In this document: positions 22,009-32,690 of the stretch, piece after piece
Numbering within the stretch: the stretch's first letter is position 1
How the letters are laid out: the number at the start of each line of letters is the position of its first letter
Source: Chaenocephalus aceratus
Lineage: Eukaryota > Chordata > Actinopteri > Perciformes > Channichthyidae
Reading direction: 5' to 3'
DNA length: 64,000 nt
NCBI GenBank assembly: GCA_023974075.1
Contig: CM043785.1
Span: 22,819,169 to 22,883,168, forward strand
Position numbers and translations under genes: made by a program
The notes under the pieces: model-generated
The model's database searches: none
What the model saw: the letters and a program-made list of their open reading frames with translations, nothing else
What the model was told of the DNA's origin: nothing

Positions 22009-22704
22009 TTGACCTCCAACTGCATTCCATATGAAAAACAACGTTTCGTAAAAGAGAAAATCATACTTTATTCAGCAGTGCTTGCTTTACTCTTTGAAAG
22101 TCATCACATGAATGCATTGTAATAAATTGTTTGGCTGCATTAAATATTACACATCTATCATAGTTCTTTATTTATCTACAGAGATCGGGCATCAGAATAG
22201 ACCGGAAACTATTCTTTTACCGTTCTGTTTTAATTTCACAATAACGTTAGTATTAATATTTTGTTTTGATATTATTGTTTTTTATTAACTACTAGACCTC
22301 TGGGTCATGTTAAGACCATCTTTTTTGTGTTGCTATGGGTTTTTTCCATCGCTTTTGTGTTAATATCAAAACAATAACAAAATAATATTCGTCGTAAACT
22401 AAACCGGAAACAGCAGTATATTTTATTTTGTTAACATTGTAAACTTGACAGCCTTTTAACCTATGCTTTTAACCAAACCCACCTACTGGTTAAAGCACGT
22501 TATTACACGTTTAGAGTCATTGCAATGCAGGAAGATTGTGTTGCTTTTTAATGACTGTTTAAAATGCCTTTTTCTTAATGTCTTTCATTTTTGTAAAGCA
22601 CTTTAGAATGTGTTATATTTTATGAAAACATTTAAATATTAAGAGTACATACAAAATAGTGGGAAAGTAGAAGGTCAATGAAATAAATATAGAATAGAAA
22701 ATAC
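22009..22704. other. No gene seen; AT-rich spacer
   Basis: AT-rich DNA without a recognisable element. The matching position on the right side of the mirror structure is occupied by different sequence. Confidence 0.5.
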
Positions 22705-23002
22705 CTATAGGTTACTTACGTAACCCCATTTCTCAGAGTAACATGAAGTGAGATGTCTCACTATGGGATGCGCCTCATCGCGGAGCAAACAGAAGCATCA
22801 ATCTCATTACGCCAATCCTGATTGGCTGGTGATCTTGACGTCAACATCAGGGGAAATCACCCCCTATAAGTAGCCTGCGCCACGACGCATGCGTCATTCA
22901 AAATAAGCACCTCTTCTCACTTCACCATAGCAAGGAGGGCCGTCTGGTGAGACATCTCACTTCATGTTACTCTGAGCCTGGGGTTACGTAAGTAACCTAT
23001 AG
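22705..23002. repeat. DIRS terminal module U1
   Basis: This 298-bp unit has inverted ends CTATAGGTTACTTACGTAAC and GTTACGTAAGTAACCTATAG. Inside lies the same DNA as the DIRS 5' inverted terminal repeat, with a TATAAGTAG box at about 22865. Equivalent units lie at 35670-35968 and 61016-61313. It is attached to the 3' terminal repeat of DIRS copy A and may include the internal complementary region that DIRS elements use to circularise. Confidence 0.7.
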
Positions 23003-25392
23003 TTCTCATTCATAACACTCCGTTTGATGTCTAACTATGGGATATTGTAGCTCCCGTATTGCCAGACGAGCTTATCTCGAAGATCACCGATCAACCAGAA
23101 TTTAACAGGTGGAGTCCCGACTCAACAAGGTGCCCAGCACTGCTCGGGCCACGCTTGGAGCGGAGACGTCTAGCCTGTAAAAGCGGACAAAAGTGAGCGG
23201 CGAAGACCAGCTTGCCGCTGCACAGATGTCTTGGATGGAAACACCCTTGACCAAAGCCCAGGATGTAACCAGGCCCCGAGTCGAGTGAGCCCGCAGACCC
23301 GAAGGTGCTTGCAGATTCTGACTCGTATAGGCCAAAGCAATCGCCTCCACGATCCAGTGGGAGAGCCGTTGCTTAGTAACAGGCTTACCCTTGTGAGGTT
23401 TAGCCCAGGACACGAAGAGTTGGTCATTAAGACGAAGCTCTTTTGATCTGTCCATATATGTGTGTAAAGCCCGGACTGGACACAACAGATCCTGCTGCTG
23501 CTCCCCGGAGGAAACCAGCTGCGGAGGAAATGCCTCAATGTCAATTGGGGTACACGAACCAACCACCTTTGGTGTAAAGGCAGGGTTGGATTTCAACAAC
23601 ACTCTCGTTTGCCCTGGGGCAAACTGAGTGCATGAGGGATGTACAGACAGTGCATGGATATCGCTGACCCGCTTGGCGGATGCCAGGGCCAGTAACAGCA
23701 CTGTCTTGAGTGACAGATGTTTCATGTCAGCTCCTTCCAGGGGTTCAAATGGGGTCATTTTGAGCCCATTTAAAACCACTGCCAGGTCCCATAAGGGCAC
23801 CAGCGACCTGGAGACAGGGAGGAGCCTGCGAGTTCCCTTCATAAAACGGCAAACCAAAGGATGTTGGCTAGCCGTCTTACCCTCAAAGCCCACATGGCAT
23901 GCAGCAAGAGCAGCCAGGTACACCTTGATCGTGGAGAAAGCTCTGTGTTTTTCGATCAAGTCCTGTAGAAATGATAAAATCACCCCGACAGGACATTGAA
24001 CAGAGATGTGTCCTTCTTGAAGGCACCACTCCTCAAACACCCTCCACTTACAGTCGTAAAGAGACCTGGTGGAGGAAGCTCTCGCACTCTGAATAGTGTT
24101 TATCACCTTCTGAGGGAGTCCCACTGTATTCAGATTGTACCACTCACGGGTCAGGCCCATAGTGCCCCGCGCTCTGGACGTGGGTAAAGGATCCCCCCCC
24201 CCGCCTGAGACAATCTGTCCCTGCGTGGTGGGGGCTGCCATGGCTGCCCGCACAACAGCTGATATATCTCCGCCAGCCCGTACATTGTGGGCTAGGGCGG
24301 AAACATCAGAGTAAGTGTGTGGCGTTGCTCCTTCACTCTGGCCAGAGTTGGGGGTAACAGAGCCAGGGGTGGGAACACGCACAGAGGACCCGGAGGTCGA
24401 TCGTGTACGAGTGTGTCCCCGCCTAACAGTGCGTTTAAATCGTGCATTAAAGAGAACAGCTGTCATTGAGCATTTTCTCCTTTTGCGAACAGACTTAACG
24501 CGGCTCCGCCGTAACGCAACCACAGCGGACTCCCGATCCTTGGATGAGGAGTCCAGTCTGCATAGAGTGGTGCACCTCTGGACAGTAATTCTGTCCCGAG
24601 GTGCATAACTCCTGGTACCTGTGTCGCTCTCAGAGAGAGGAGACGTCTGCCGCTCCAAGGGATCAGTTTGTGTGCCAGTGTGTGTGACTGGAGACAACGC
24701 AACCTCCCCTGGCGGTTCATACACAATATTGTGTTGTCTGTCCTCACGAGGACATGGTGTCCTCTGAGAGAAGGCACGAAGCGTTTTAGGGTGGGGAACA
24801 CCGCTAAAAGCTCCGGGTAGTTTACGTGTGCCCGCTGGAGGTCTCTGCTCTAGGGACCTCTCACCGGGCGACTTTCGTAAATACCCTATCAGCCTGCGTC
24901 CGTGGTTACCACCTTCCGTGAAAGGACAGCACCCGTAGGCACGTCCCGCACAAGAAAAGTCGGGTGTAGTGCCACTACGCATTACATAATAAACAAAACT
25001 TAGTTTTATTATGAGGCCCATGTTGAGTGGGTGCTTTACGAGGACATTTTTCCCCGTAATCTGACTCCGCTCGGTGGGCATTATAGATAAAACCCTTCTT
25101 TCTAGGAGAGAGAGAACCCCTCTCTCCAGAATATGGGTTGACTCTCTCTGGGTTTGTGAAAACAGATAAAGTATAACTGTTTTGAGAAGCCCAGGCAGAT
25201 GTCGTGAGTATCTCCTGCTGTATGCTCCTTAGAGCCAGCTGAGATGTCACGCTTACGGTTCCGGCCGGCACTGCGCATGCGCGTGACGGAGGTGCTCTTA
25301 CAGCTCCAGCCGGCACTGTGCATGCGTGTGACGGTGGTGCCTTCACAGCTCCAGTCGGCACTGCGCCTGCGCGTGCCGGTGGTGCCCTTACA
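23003..25392 (-). mobile_element. DIRS copy A, minus strand, RT-deleted and 5' truncated
   Basis: From its 3' terminal repeat (TTCTCATTCATAACACTCCG) inward it carries an intact tyrosine-recombinase frame, a remnant of the RT/RNase H region read in a shifted frame, and the GCGCATGCGC minisatellite. It then stops without a gag gene at about 25392. The RT catalytic core is missing at a deletion that appears shared with copies B and D. Confidence 0.85.
23102..25081 (-). CDS. DIRS tyrosine recombinase (YR) with out-of-frame RNase H leader
   Basis: The 659-residue frame encodes the integrating enzyme of a DIRS element, which joins circular DNA into the genome without target duplication. The recombinase occupies about residues 310-659. 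Its catalytic set is complete: Arg471 in SAKRVSDIHAL, His599 and Arg602 in AHSTRG, and nucleophile Tyr635 in FVRFYRLDV. A SAM-like N-terminal core (STRSLYDCKWRVFEEWCL) precedes it. The first 250 residues come from DNA that encodes RNase H in copy C but are read here in another frame. The true start may lie internally, near MGLTREWYN. Ends immediately before the 3' terminal repeat. Confidence 0.85.
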   Translation of the reverse strand: MPTERSQITGKNVLVKHPLNMGLIIKLSFVYYVMRSGTTPDFSCAGRAYGCCPFTEGGNHGRRLIGYLRKSPGERSLEQRPPAGTRKLPGAFSGVPHPKTLRAFSQRTPCPREDRQHNIVYEPPGEVALSPVTHTGTQTDPLERQTSPLSESDTGTRSYAPRDRITVQRCTTLCRLDSSSKDRESAVVALRRSRVKSVRKRRKCSMTAVLFNARFKRTVRRGHTRTRSTSGSSVRVPTPGSVTPNSGQSEGATPHTYSDVSALAHNVRAGGDISAVVRAAMAAPTTQGQIVSGGGGDPLPTSRARGTMGLTREWYNLNTVGLPQKVINTIQSARASSTRSLYDCKWRVFEEWCLQEGHISVQCPVGVILSFLQDLIEKHRAFSTIKVYLAALAACHVGFEGKTASQHPLVCRFMKGTRRLLPVSRSLVPLWDLAVVLNGLKMTPFEPLEGADMKHLSLKTVLLLALASAKRVSDIHALSVHPSCTQFAPGQTRVLLKSNPAFTPKVVGSCTPIDIEAFPPQLVSSGEQQQDLLCPVRALHTYMDRSKELRLNDQLFVSWAKPHKGKPVTKQRLSHWIVEAIALAYTSQNLQAPSGLRAHSTRGLVTSWALVKGVSIQDICAAASWSSPLTFVRFYRLDVSAPSVARAVLGTLLSRDSTC

Positions 25393-25427
25393 TACCCTAG
25401 GGACCAGAGGGTACAATGGTTGGACAT
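24975..25427 (-). pseudogene. DIRS copy A gag-RT linker with Pro/Ala minisatellite
   Basis: The 150-residue frame contains repeated PPSRACAVPAGAV-like units, then TSQLALRSIQQEILT and NPERVNPYSGERG, which match the region just before RT in copy C. It ends at the deletion that removed RT. In copy A a further short deletion takes it out of frame with the recombinase, unlike copy B. Confidence 0.65.
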
Positions 25428-25569
25428 TTACTACCGGCCGCGGTCTGCCTAGTGCCAGGGTCCATATAACCGACCGCAATGCATAGCGGGAAGTCGGTTA
25501 TATAGACATCAACAAAATAAGTGTTTAACGGTGATTAGTTTATGCGGGGAAAAGAGTGCTCAAAATCGG
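25393..25569. other. No gene seen; junction DNA
   Basis: Short stretch between the broken 5' side of DIRS A and the satellite block. It contains a small inverted repeat around 25462-25505 (ATATAACCGAC and GTCGGTTATAT). Confidence 0.45.
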
Positions 25570-26700
25570 ATTAAACTGGCCATTTCATCCACACCTCACG
25601 ACTCCCATTAAAAGTGATTGAAATGTACAGGAATCTGTCCATTTCAATCACATTTGACGACGCATGCAGGGTGACTTTCTTCCCCAGGAATTAGTGTCTG
25701 AAAGCTGGGTAAGATTACTTTAAACACAGGGTACACATGGCTGTATTACCCAGCAATTAGTGTGTGAAAGATGGGTAAGTTTGCTGTGAATTTAACGGAG
25801 ATATGGCCCTTTCAAACAGGGAGATGTACACGGCTTTATTACCCCGGATTTAGTGTCTGAAAGCCCGGTAAGATTACTTTAAATGCATGGTGCACATGGC
25901 TGTATTACCCATGAATTAGTGTGTGAAAGCTGGGTAAGTTTGATGTGAATTTAAGGAAGATATGGCCATTTCATCCACACCTCACGACTCCCATTAAAAG
26001 TGATTGAAATGTACAGGAATCTGTCCATTTCAATCACATTTGACGACGCATGCAGGGTGACTTTCTTCCCCAGGAATTAGTGTCTGAAAGCTGGGTAAGA
26101 TTACTTTAAACACAGGGTACACATGGCTGTATTACCCAGCAATTAGTGTGTGAAAGATGGGTAAGTTTGCTGTGAATTTAAGGGAGATATGGCCCTTTCA
26201 AACAGGGAGATGTACACGGCTTTATTACCCCGGATTTAGTGTCTGAAAGCCCGGTAAGATTACTTTAAATGCATGGTGCACATGGATGTATTACCCATGA
26301 ATTAGTGTGTGAAAGCTGGGTAAGTTTGATGTGAATTTAAGGAAGATATGGCCATTTCATCCACACCTGATGACTCCCATTAAAAGTGATTGAAATGTAC
26401 AGGAATCTGTCCATTTCATTCACATTTCTTACCCAGGAATTAGTGTCTGAAAGCTGGGTAAGATTACTTTAAATACTGGGTACACATGGCTTCATTACCC
26501 AGCAATTAGTGTGTGAAAGCTGGGTAAGTTTGCTGTGAATTTAAGGGAGATATGGGCATTTCATCCACACCTCACGACTCCCATTAAAAGTGATTGAAAT
26601 GTACAGGAATCTGTCCATTTCAATCACATTCGACGACCCCATTAGAAATGCATGAAATGTACAGGACTCTGTCCATTTCATCCACATTTGACGACCCGTC
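25570..26700. repeat. Satellite with 386-bp higher-order period
   Basis: CCATTTCATCCACACCT recurs at 25580, 25966 and 26352 (period 386), then again after a shortened unit of 214 bp near 26566. Each long unit holds subunits marked by GAATTAGTGT(C/G)TGAAAGCTGG that alternate in two versions. This is a nested tandem array with no coding potential. Confidence 0.85.
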
Positions 26701-26724
26701 AAGGGTGGCTTTCTTAACCATTAT

Positions 26725-26950
26725 GTACACCGACAAAGCCACCTCTTCGGGGCCGCTCCAAGACCCCCAAAACACGGACGCAGCAGCCCCAGCATCTCTC
26801 CCTGACATGAGCAAACAGGTTATTTCAGACTTCCATGAAATACCCCGGGGAAAAGCACCTCTCTGTGGCCGCTCCAAGACCCCCAAAACACGGACTAAGG
26901 AGCTCCAGGATCTCTCCCTGACATGCGTACTTCCAGAACCTCGCACACCT
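26725..26950. repeat. Duplicated 130-bp segment
   Basis: GGCCGCTCCAAGACCCCCAA, followed by AACACGGAC and ATCTCTCCCTGACATG, occurs twice (about 26750 and 26868). It lies between the satellite and the 120-bp array. No domain recognised. Confidence 0.7.
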
Positions 26951-27027
26951 TGGGTCCCCGGGCCCCCGAACTTAAGCACTCCCCCACGGACTAAACCAAG
27001 ATGATCACACCCTCAAGAATCTCGTGC

Positions 27028-28075
27028 CCCTGGGAATCTTAAAGGGGGGTCTACTTTGCGGTGCTCTATCGTCCGCCCATCGGCACCCATAGTCGGCCTT
27101 CTTCACAGCAGCAGCACCCAACCTCCATGGAGGATTTTTCTCGTGCCCCTGGCAACACTTAAAGGGGGTCTACTTTGCGGTGCTCTATCGTCCGCCCATC
27201 AGCACCCATAGTCGGCCTTCTTCACAGCAGCAGCACCCAACCTCCATAGAGGATTTTTCTCGTGCCCCTGGCAACACTTAAAGGGGGTCTACTTTGCGGT
27301 GCTCTATCGTCCGCCCATCGGCACCCATAGTCGGCCTTCTTCACAGCAGCAGCACCCAACCTCCATGGAGGATTTTTCTCGTGCCCCTGGCAACACTTAA
27401 AGGGGGTCTACTTTGCGGTGCTCTATCGTCCGCCCATCGGCACCCATAGTCGGCCTTCTTCACAGCAGCAGCACCCAACCTCCATGGAGGATTTTTCTCG
27501 TGCCCCTGGCAACACTTAAAGGGGGTCTACTTTGCGGTGCTCTATCGTCCGCCCATCGGCACCCATAGTCGGCCTTCGTCACAGCAGCACCACCCACCCT
27601 CCAGTGGAGGATTTTTCTCGTGCCCCTGGCAACACTTAAAGGGGGTCTACTTTGCGGTGCTTTACCGTCCGCCCATCGGCACCCATAGTCGGCCTTCTTC
27701 ACAGCAGCACCACCCACCCTCCAGTGGAGGATTTTTCTCGTGCCCCTGGCAACACTTAAAGGGGGTCTACTTTGCGGTGCTTTACCGTCCGCCCATCGGC
27801 ACCCATAGTCGGCCTTCTTCACAGCAGCACCACCCACCCTCCAGTGGAGGATTTTTCTCGTGCCCCTGGCAACACTTAAAGGGGGTCTACTTTGCGGTGC
27901 TTTACCGTCCGCCCATCGGCACCCATAGTCGGCCTTCTTCACAGCAGCACCACCCACCCTCCAGTGGAGGATTTTTCTCGTGCCCCTGGCAACACTTAAA
28001 GGGGGTCTACTTTGCGGTGCTCTATCGTCCGCCCATCGGCACCCATAGTCGGCCTTCTTCACAGCACCACCTGCC
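27028..28075. repeat. Nine-copy 120-bp tandem array
   Basis: GGTCTACTTTGCGGTGCT recurs nine times from about 27047 to 28006, at 120-base spacing (first step 119). The last five units are almost identical. Because 120 is divisible by three, long frames stay open on both strands (minus 28062-27460, plus 27537-28097). Both give 40-residue repeats with no known domain, so I treat them as artefacts. Confidence 0.95.
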
Positions 28076-28268
28076 CTGCTGGAGGTTCACACTTTAACTT
28101 TTTTTACCCTCTTCTACCTTACAAATCATCCCACACTTGAGCACTCCTCACTCGGACTAAACACCTCCATGCTACCACCAGAACCAGAATATCGTGCCCC
28201 TGGAGATCTTAAAGGAAAAAAAACCATAGTGGGCTTTAAAAACAGAAGACTTAGTAATTTTAACAAAC

Positions 28269-28274
28269 TTTATT
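28269..28274 (-). terminator. Polyadenylation signal AATAAA
   Basis: AATAAA on the minus strand lies 30 bases after the stop codon of the zinc-finger/recombinase gene, a normal position for its 3' end. Confidence 0.6.
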
Positions 28275-28303
28275 TACAGTAATATTGACAGTAATAAATA
28301 CAT

Positions 28304-30678
28304 TCACACAGGATATAAAGTATTTAGAAGGGGACTGATTACAACAACACACTGCATATTTACAAGTTGATCACTGGCAACAGTGGGTGAAGTTGGGGCA
28401 GAGTATGGCACCCTCTCTTCACCCATGTCTGAGGGGCTGTGTTCGGTCAGTGACTGGTCCCTCGTCGCTCGCCAAGCGTTGACATGTCTTGGTAGGGAGT
28501 CTTGGTAGGGAGCCGGGCTGTGCTCCTCTCCAGAGATGTCACTGTCGATGTCAATACCCGCAAAAGTGTCTTCATTTCCCGCTGCTACTGCTGTCGATGC
28601 CGCCGCCGCTGCTTGCAGTGACTCTGTGAAGAGCAACCGAATGTCCGCAGCCTCCTTCAAAGAAGGATTATTCGCGTAAAATTTGTCCGCAGTTGCAGTG
28701 TTGTGACACATGAAATCACTCACTCTTTGGCGGTTGCCTTTGTCTTGAAACCTCTTCGCATTATCGGCGTGGACTGTGCGGAGGTCGGTGAAGTTAATGG
28801 GACCGTGGAGCCCCACATCAGCCCATGCCAACCTCAGGGAGTAGGCAAGCTTCCTGAACGGGTTCTTCCCCTCTGTGTATAGAAAGTAACGGCTCTGGGT
28901 GCAGGTCAGCGTACCCTTGATTTCCAGCCACCTCTTCATCCATCCAAATTCTTCTACGGTGAGGTACAGCTGCGCTTCCCCGAACGCGTTGGCCGTCTTG
29001 TGGTTGCTTACCAGTTATGACAGAGTTAGAGAGTGTCAATACAATGTCAATCATGCATATAACTGCCAGAATAAATGCATTGATTAATAGCACTCACATG
29101 AACCAGGTAGCCGAAGGCAGTGCCAGTTGTATCCGCCTTTCGGACCTCGGCGTTGGTCATGTTGGAGTAGACCCCCGGACGGTGGCCGTAAATGCAGCTC
29201 CAATGAAGAGTCATATACCCATAGAGCAGGGTCCGGGTTGCGGTAGTCGGATTGCTGGCCATCACATCCAGGAGCTGAGGGATGCGAGTGGTGGTCGAAG
29301 TCAAGCATGTCATTAGGTCGTTGTGGCTCGGCAGACCTTCCATCTTGTCACGCTTCACTTGCATCTGGTGGATAAGTACTTTTCTCTTCAGGGACTTCAA
29401 GATGGCAACTACTTCCCGTTTGATTAAAATCATGTCGGTTTGGCTGAGCCTGCTCCCCTTGCACGGTGTGTCGGCCATGTACTTGAGAAAGTGTGATATA
29501 TTCTTGATGTAGAAGTCGGAGGTCGTGACCTGAAGGCTTGACTTCATCAGGCTCCGGGACCACCCGCGTATCCTCTTGAGATCCCTCAAAAAGAGCCAGT
29601 CAGACAGGCGATTGAAACCGTGACCCATGAAACTGAGGAACGACTTCACTCTGCTTAGTTTGGAAACTGTGTTTTCCTGGAGCCTCACTGGTGGGTCGAT
29701 ACCTGCATAATGCTCCCGGTATCCTTGAAGATACTCCTCTGTGAAATATAAACAGTACTTTAATGACAACACATCGTGTGTTACAGAAACTGCATGTGTC
29801 ACATAGCCAACACACTTACCCATGACCCGTGGGAATGTGATGTCCCGCATTATATTTCCCCGGCCCCTGCCCCGGAACCAGGGGGAATGGATGGGAGGGG
29901 AGGTTGACGAGGCCTCGGTATGCATGGATGCAGGCTCTGAGGAGCTGGATGAATGTGTGTGAGAGCCAGTGGGGGACTCGCTGCAGGCGGGAATGGGAGA
30001 CTTGCTGCAGGAGGGACCTTTCGACTTGGACAGCCTCGTTGGTGTCGACTCTGTTCGGGGTCGTTTCTTCAGAATGACCCGCTCTCGTTCCTCCCCATCG
30101 AACGCGGGCATGTCCCCGGCCCGCTGATCCATCCTCTGTCGCTTGTGCTTTATCCTCTGCTGCAACTTGCAGCGCAGGGATTTCACCTCAGCAGCATATA
30201 TGTCCCGCTGAGCCCTCACTGCGTTTGCCTCCAGCCTCCATTCTTTGCAGTCCGGGTTGTCACATTCATTCACCGGGGACAAGGGTGGAGGTTGTGACAG
30301 TATATCGTCGTCTGCCACCGTGTCAACAGCCCAAGCGGTAATCATTTCTATGGTGGGGTTTGTCATTCGGAGTTCATAAAGCTCCTTCTTGGCCACTGTC
30401 ATTTTCAGTTTATTTTGAACCACATGTAGTTCCTCCCGGGCCAGCTCAACATGGTCTCTGGCCAAGTGGCGATCCAGCCTTGTGCCACGGTATTCGCATC
30501 CCAGAATGGTACAGGGATGGAGCCTAATGTTGGTCCGTCCGTTGGCCAACAACAGCAGAATTTTTCTTTCAACCAAGTTACGCACACCATGGCGCCTCTG
30601 CAGGTGCTTGCTCAGGGCACGGTAGGAACTATTACAGATCGGACAACGGACCGCCATCCGACCTGTATTCTTGAGCAT
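28304..30678 (-). CDS. Spliced zinc-finger and tyrosine-recombinase-like gene (Crypton-like)
   Basis: Probable exons are 30678-29820, 29738-29098 and 29006-28304. The start MLKNTGRMAV is followed by two C2H2-type fingers (CPICNSSYRALSKHLQRRH at about 12-31; a second ending RLDRHLARDH), a charged coiled-coil-like stretch and a Ser/Pro linker. The C-terminal half looks like a tyrosine recombinase: Arg box YGHRPGVYSNMT, a Lys hairpin around NHKTANAFGEAQ, LRTVHA where the usual HxLR histidine is Thr, then MCHNTATADKFY with His and the candidate Tyr. Intron 29739-29819 is phase-consistent. At the second intron (29007-29097) the phases disagree by one base, so the copy may be damaged. Introns and YR suggest a Crypton or a gene derived from one. 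Confidence 0.6.
29739..29819 (-). other. 81-bp intron in the zinc-finger/recombinase gene
   Basis: Donor G/GTAAGTG and acceptor TTTATATTTCACAG/AG are strong and both phase 1. Being 81 bases without a stop, it can also be read through. Confidence 0.7.
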
Positions 30679-30914
30679 TTCGGTACCGGGAAATGTCACC
30701 AGAATTGTGGGTAAAAAAGAAGGAAGCGTGAAAAGACTCACGAAAGATGCACTCAGCTTATTTTCAAATCGGTGTTTGTTTTCATTTGCATCATGGTGCG
30801 GTGTCCCATTTAGGCACTCGTTAGGCGGGCAGAGATCCCTGTAATCTCCCCTCACGTTCCTCCAGAGTCTGGTTCTCCCAAAGGATACCCGACAGTTTCG
30901 GGTACGACAACGTG

Positions 30915-31308
30915 GGGGTAACAGTATCCTCCGGGGAGGCATTGAACCCCTCTCACCTGCCCCCGGAGGAGGCAGGGGAGTCAGGTACCCAGAGGGCGCA
31001 CGGTGGACGGCCAGGGCGAGGCCGCCACACCGCGCTGGAGTCAGGGTCCCGGTGAGGCGCAGGACGGAGCACCCGGCAGTGGCCTCCAGCAGACCCCCGC
31101 GCGGTTCCCTCGTCCCTCGGAAGAGGTGGAGAGGCGGGTGTTTTCATCTGCTGGCGGGTTGCCGGGGTAACAGTATCCTCCGGGGAGGCATTGAACCCCT
31201 CTCACCTGCCCCCGGAGGAGGCAGGGGAGTCAGGTACCCAGAGGGCGCACGGTGGACGGCCAGGGCGAGGCCGCCACACCGCGCTGGAGTCAGGGTCCCG
31301 GTGAGGCG
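30915..31308. repeat. 145-bp direct repeats, 249 bp apart, beside DIRS copy B
   Basis: GGGGTAACAGTATCCTCCGG through GGGTCCCGGTGAGGCG occurs at 30915-31059 and 31164-31308, essentially identical. About 104 bp of GC-rich DNA separates them. The second copy abuts the truncated start of DIRS B. Confidence 0.9.
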
Positions 31309-31466
31309 AAAAAGATTACAGGAATATTACCATACCAGGTAATATCCTTGAGAGAAAAAGACCCACGCTGTCCTTTTTCCCCTGGATTAAAGACAGATCG
31401 GTAAACATTTTTTTCTCGAACGTACCTGTCATGAGCAGACCCTCTCCACGCCTCACGGCGAACGAG

Positions 31467-32147
31467 ATGGATGCCTCTCCCCCTCACACCAGAGGAGTCA
31501 GGATCTCGGAGGCTCGGCGCTGCGTTTGCGGGTTGAAAGTGTCAGGCACAGACTCACACCAGATCTGTTCGTCCTGCCTCGGGCTGGAACACGCCCAGGA
31601 GGCCATTGACAACCCCGGCTCGTGCGGACATTGTGCCCGCCTCACCGTGAAGAGCCTCCACCGAAGGTTAGCGCAACAAGTTAACCTGTCGGGACGGGAG
31701 CCCCTCATGTCCACTGATCCGCCGACCGGCAATCAAGACACGGGGACGTCTGCCGCAGAGATGGAGCCCCTCACTGCGGTCTGGGGCTCACCGACAGCGG
31801 CACCCGCAGAACCGGAATCCCGCGCCATATCGAGAGGCCGAGATCCGGTGGCGGCAAGAAACGCGGGAACGGGGCCCCACGCTATACCAAGCTGGGGCTC
31901 CCGACTGTACCTCACCATGGTTTCACCCGCGGAAGATGTCCTGGAGTTAGACTACATGGAGGACGAAGAGTACACCTCTGAGTTCCTCCTGTCTGACTCG
32001 GATGAGCAAGAAGACGACGTCTTCGTGTCACCAGCTCAGGCTGCAAAGCCGGGAGCGATGGCTGCTCTCTCGGCGATAGCACACCAGCTTCGCCCTGTCT
32101 CAGTATGGACCTACAAGCCGTGTGTCAGCGCGCTGCGGCCAGACTAG
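31467..32147 (+). pseudogene. gag: DIRS copy B Gag, C-terminally lost
   Basis: The start MDASPPHTRG aligns with the Gag of copies C and D. It carries a cysteine cluster (CVCGLKVSG, CSSCLG, CGHC) near residues 10-55 that could bind zinc, and the acidic stretch SDSDEQEDDVF. After about residue 200 the frame departs from the D sequence and ends at 226, against 489 in D. The downstream half of gag is deleted. Confidence 0.7.
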
Positions 32148-32690
32148 ACAAGTTGGCCGAGAAAATCTCCGGTTCCGGCTGCAGCTCAGGCGCAGCCAAC
32201 CCAGAATTTCGGCCAGCAGTCGAGGAAGAAGAAGCGAGCGGCGTGACAGCCCCTCCTTCTCCCCTCCGTGAATGTGTTCCCGCCGCCTCGAGAGATGCCT
32301 AAACGCCATCCTCAAGTCCGCACAAACACATGTCACACGTTGGTTGATTCCTCTGTCATTAAACATTTGCCGCTGACGCATCCAGGCCGAGGGCCGAGGG
32401 CGCAGCTCAGAAAAATGAATAGAAAATCAATAAAACCAATTTTCTCCCCTTTTGAGTGCAGCAACAGCATCTCTCAAAAGGCGGATTATTGACGGGTCTG
32501 TGAAGGCACCACCGCCACGCGCAGTGCCGGCTGGAGCTGTGCGTGACATCTCAGCTGGCTCTAAGGAGCATGCAGCAGGAGATACTCACGACACCCAAGC
32601 TGCCTCGAACTCTGCTCGGTTTAAAACACCGAAGACGCAGAGGTCGCAGCCCATCCCGAGTCCCCAGCCCAGGCTGGAGACGAGGGCAAG

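Noticed and set aside
27028..28075. Possible CRISPR array
   Set aside because: The repeat unit is 120 bp without unique spacers, in a vertebrate-type genome, with no cas genes.
27460..28097. 186- and 200-residue repeat proteins on opposite strands
   Set aside because: Both come from a 120-bp tandem array whose length is divisible by three; no start context or domain supports either.
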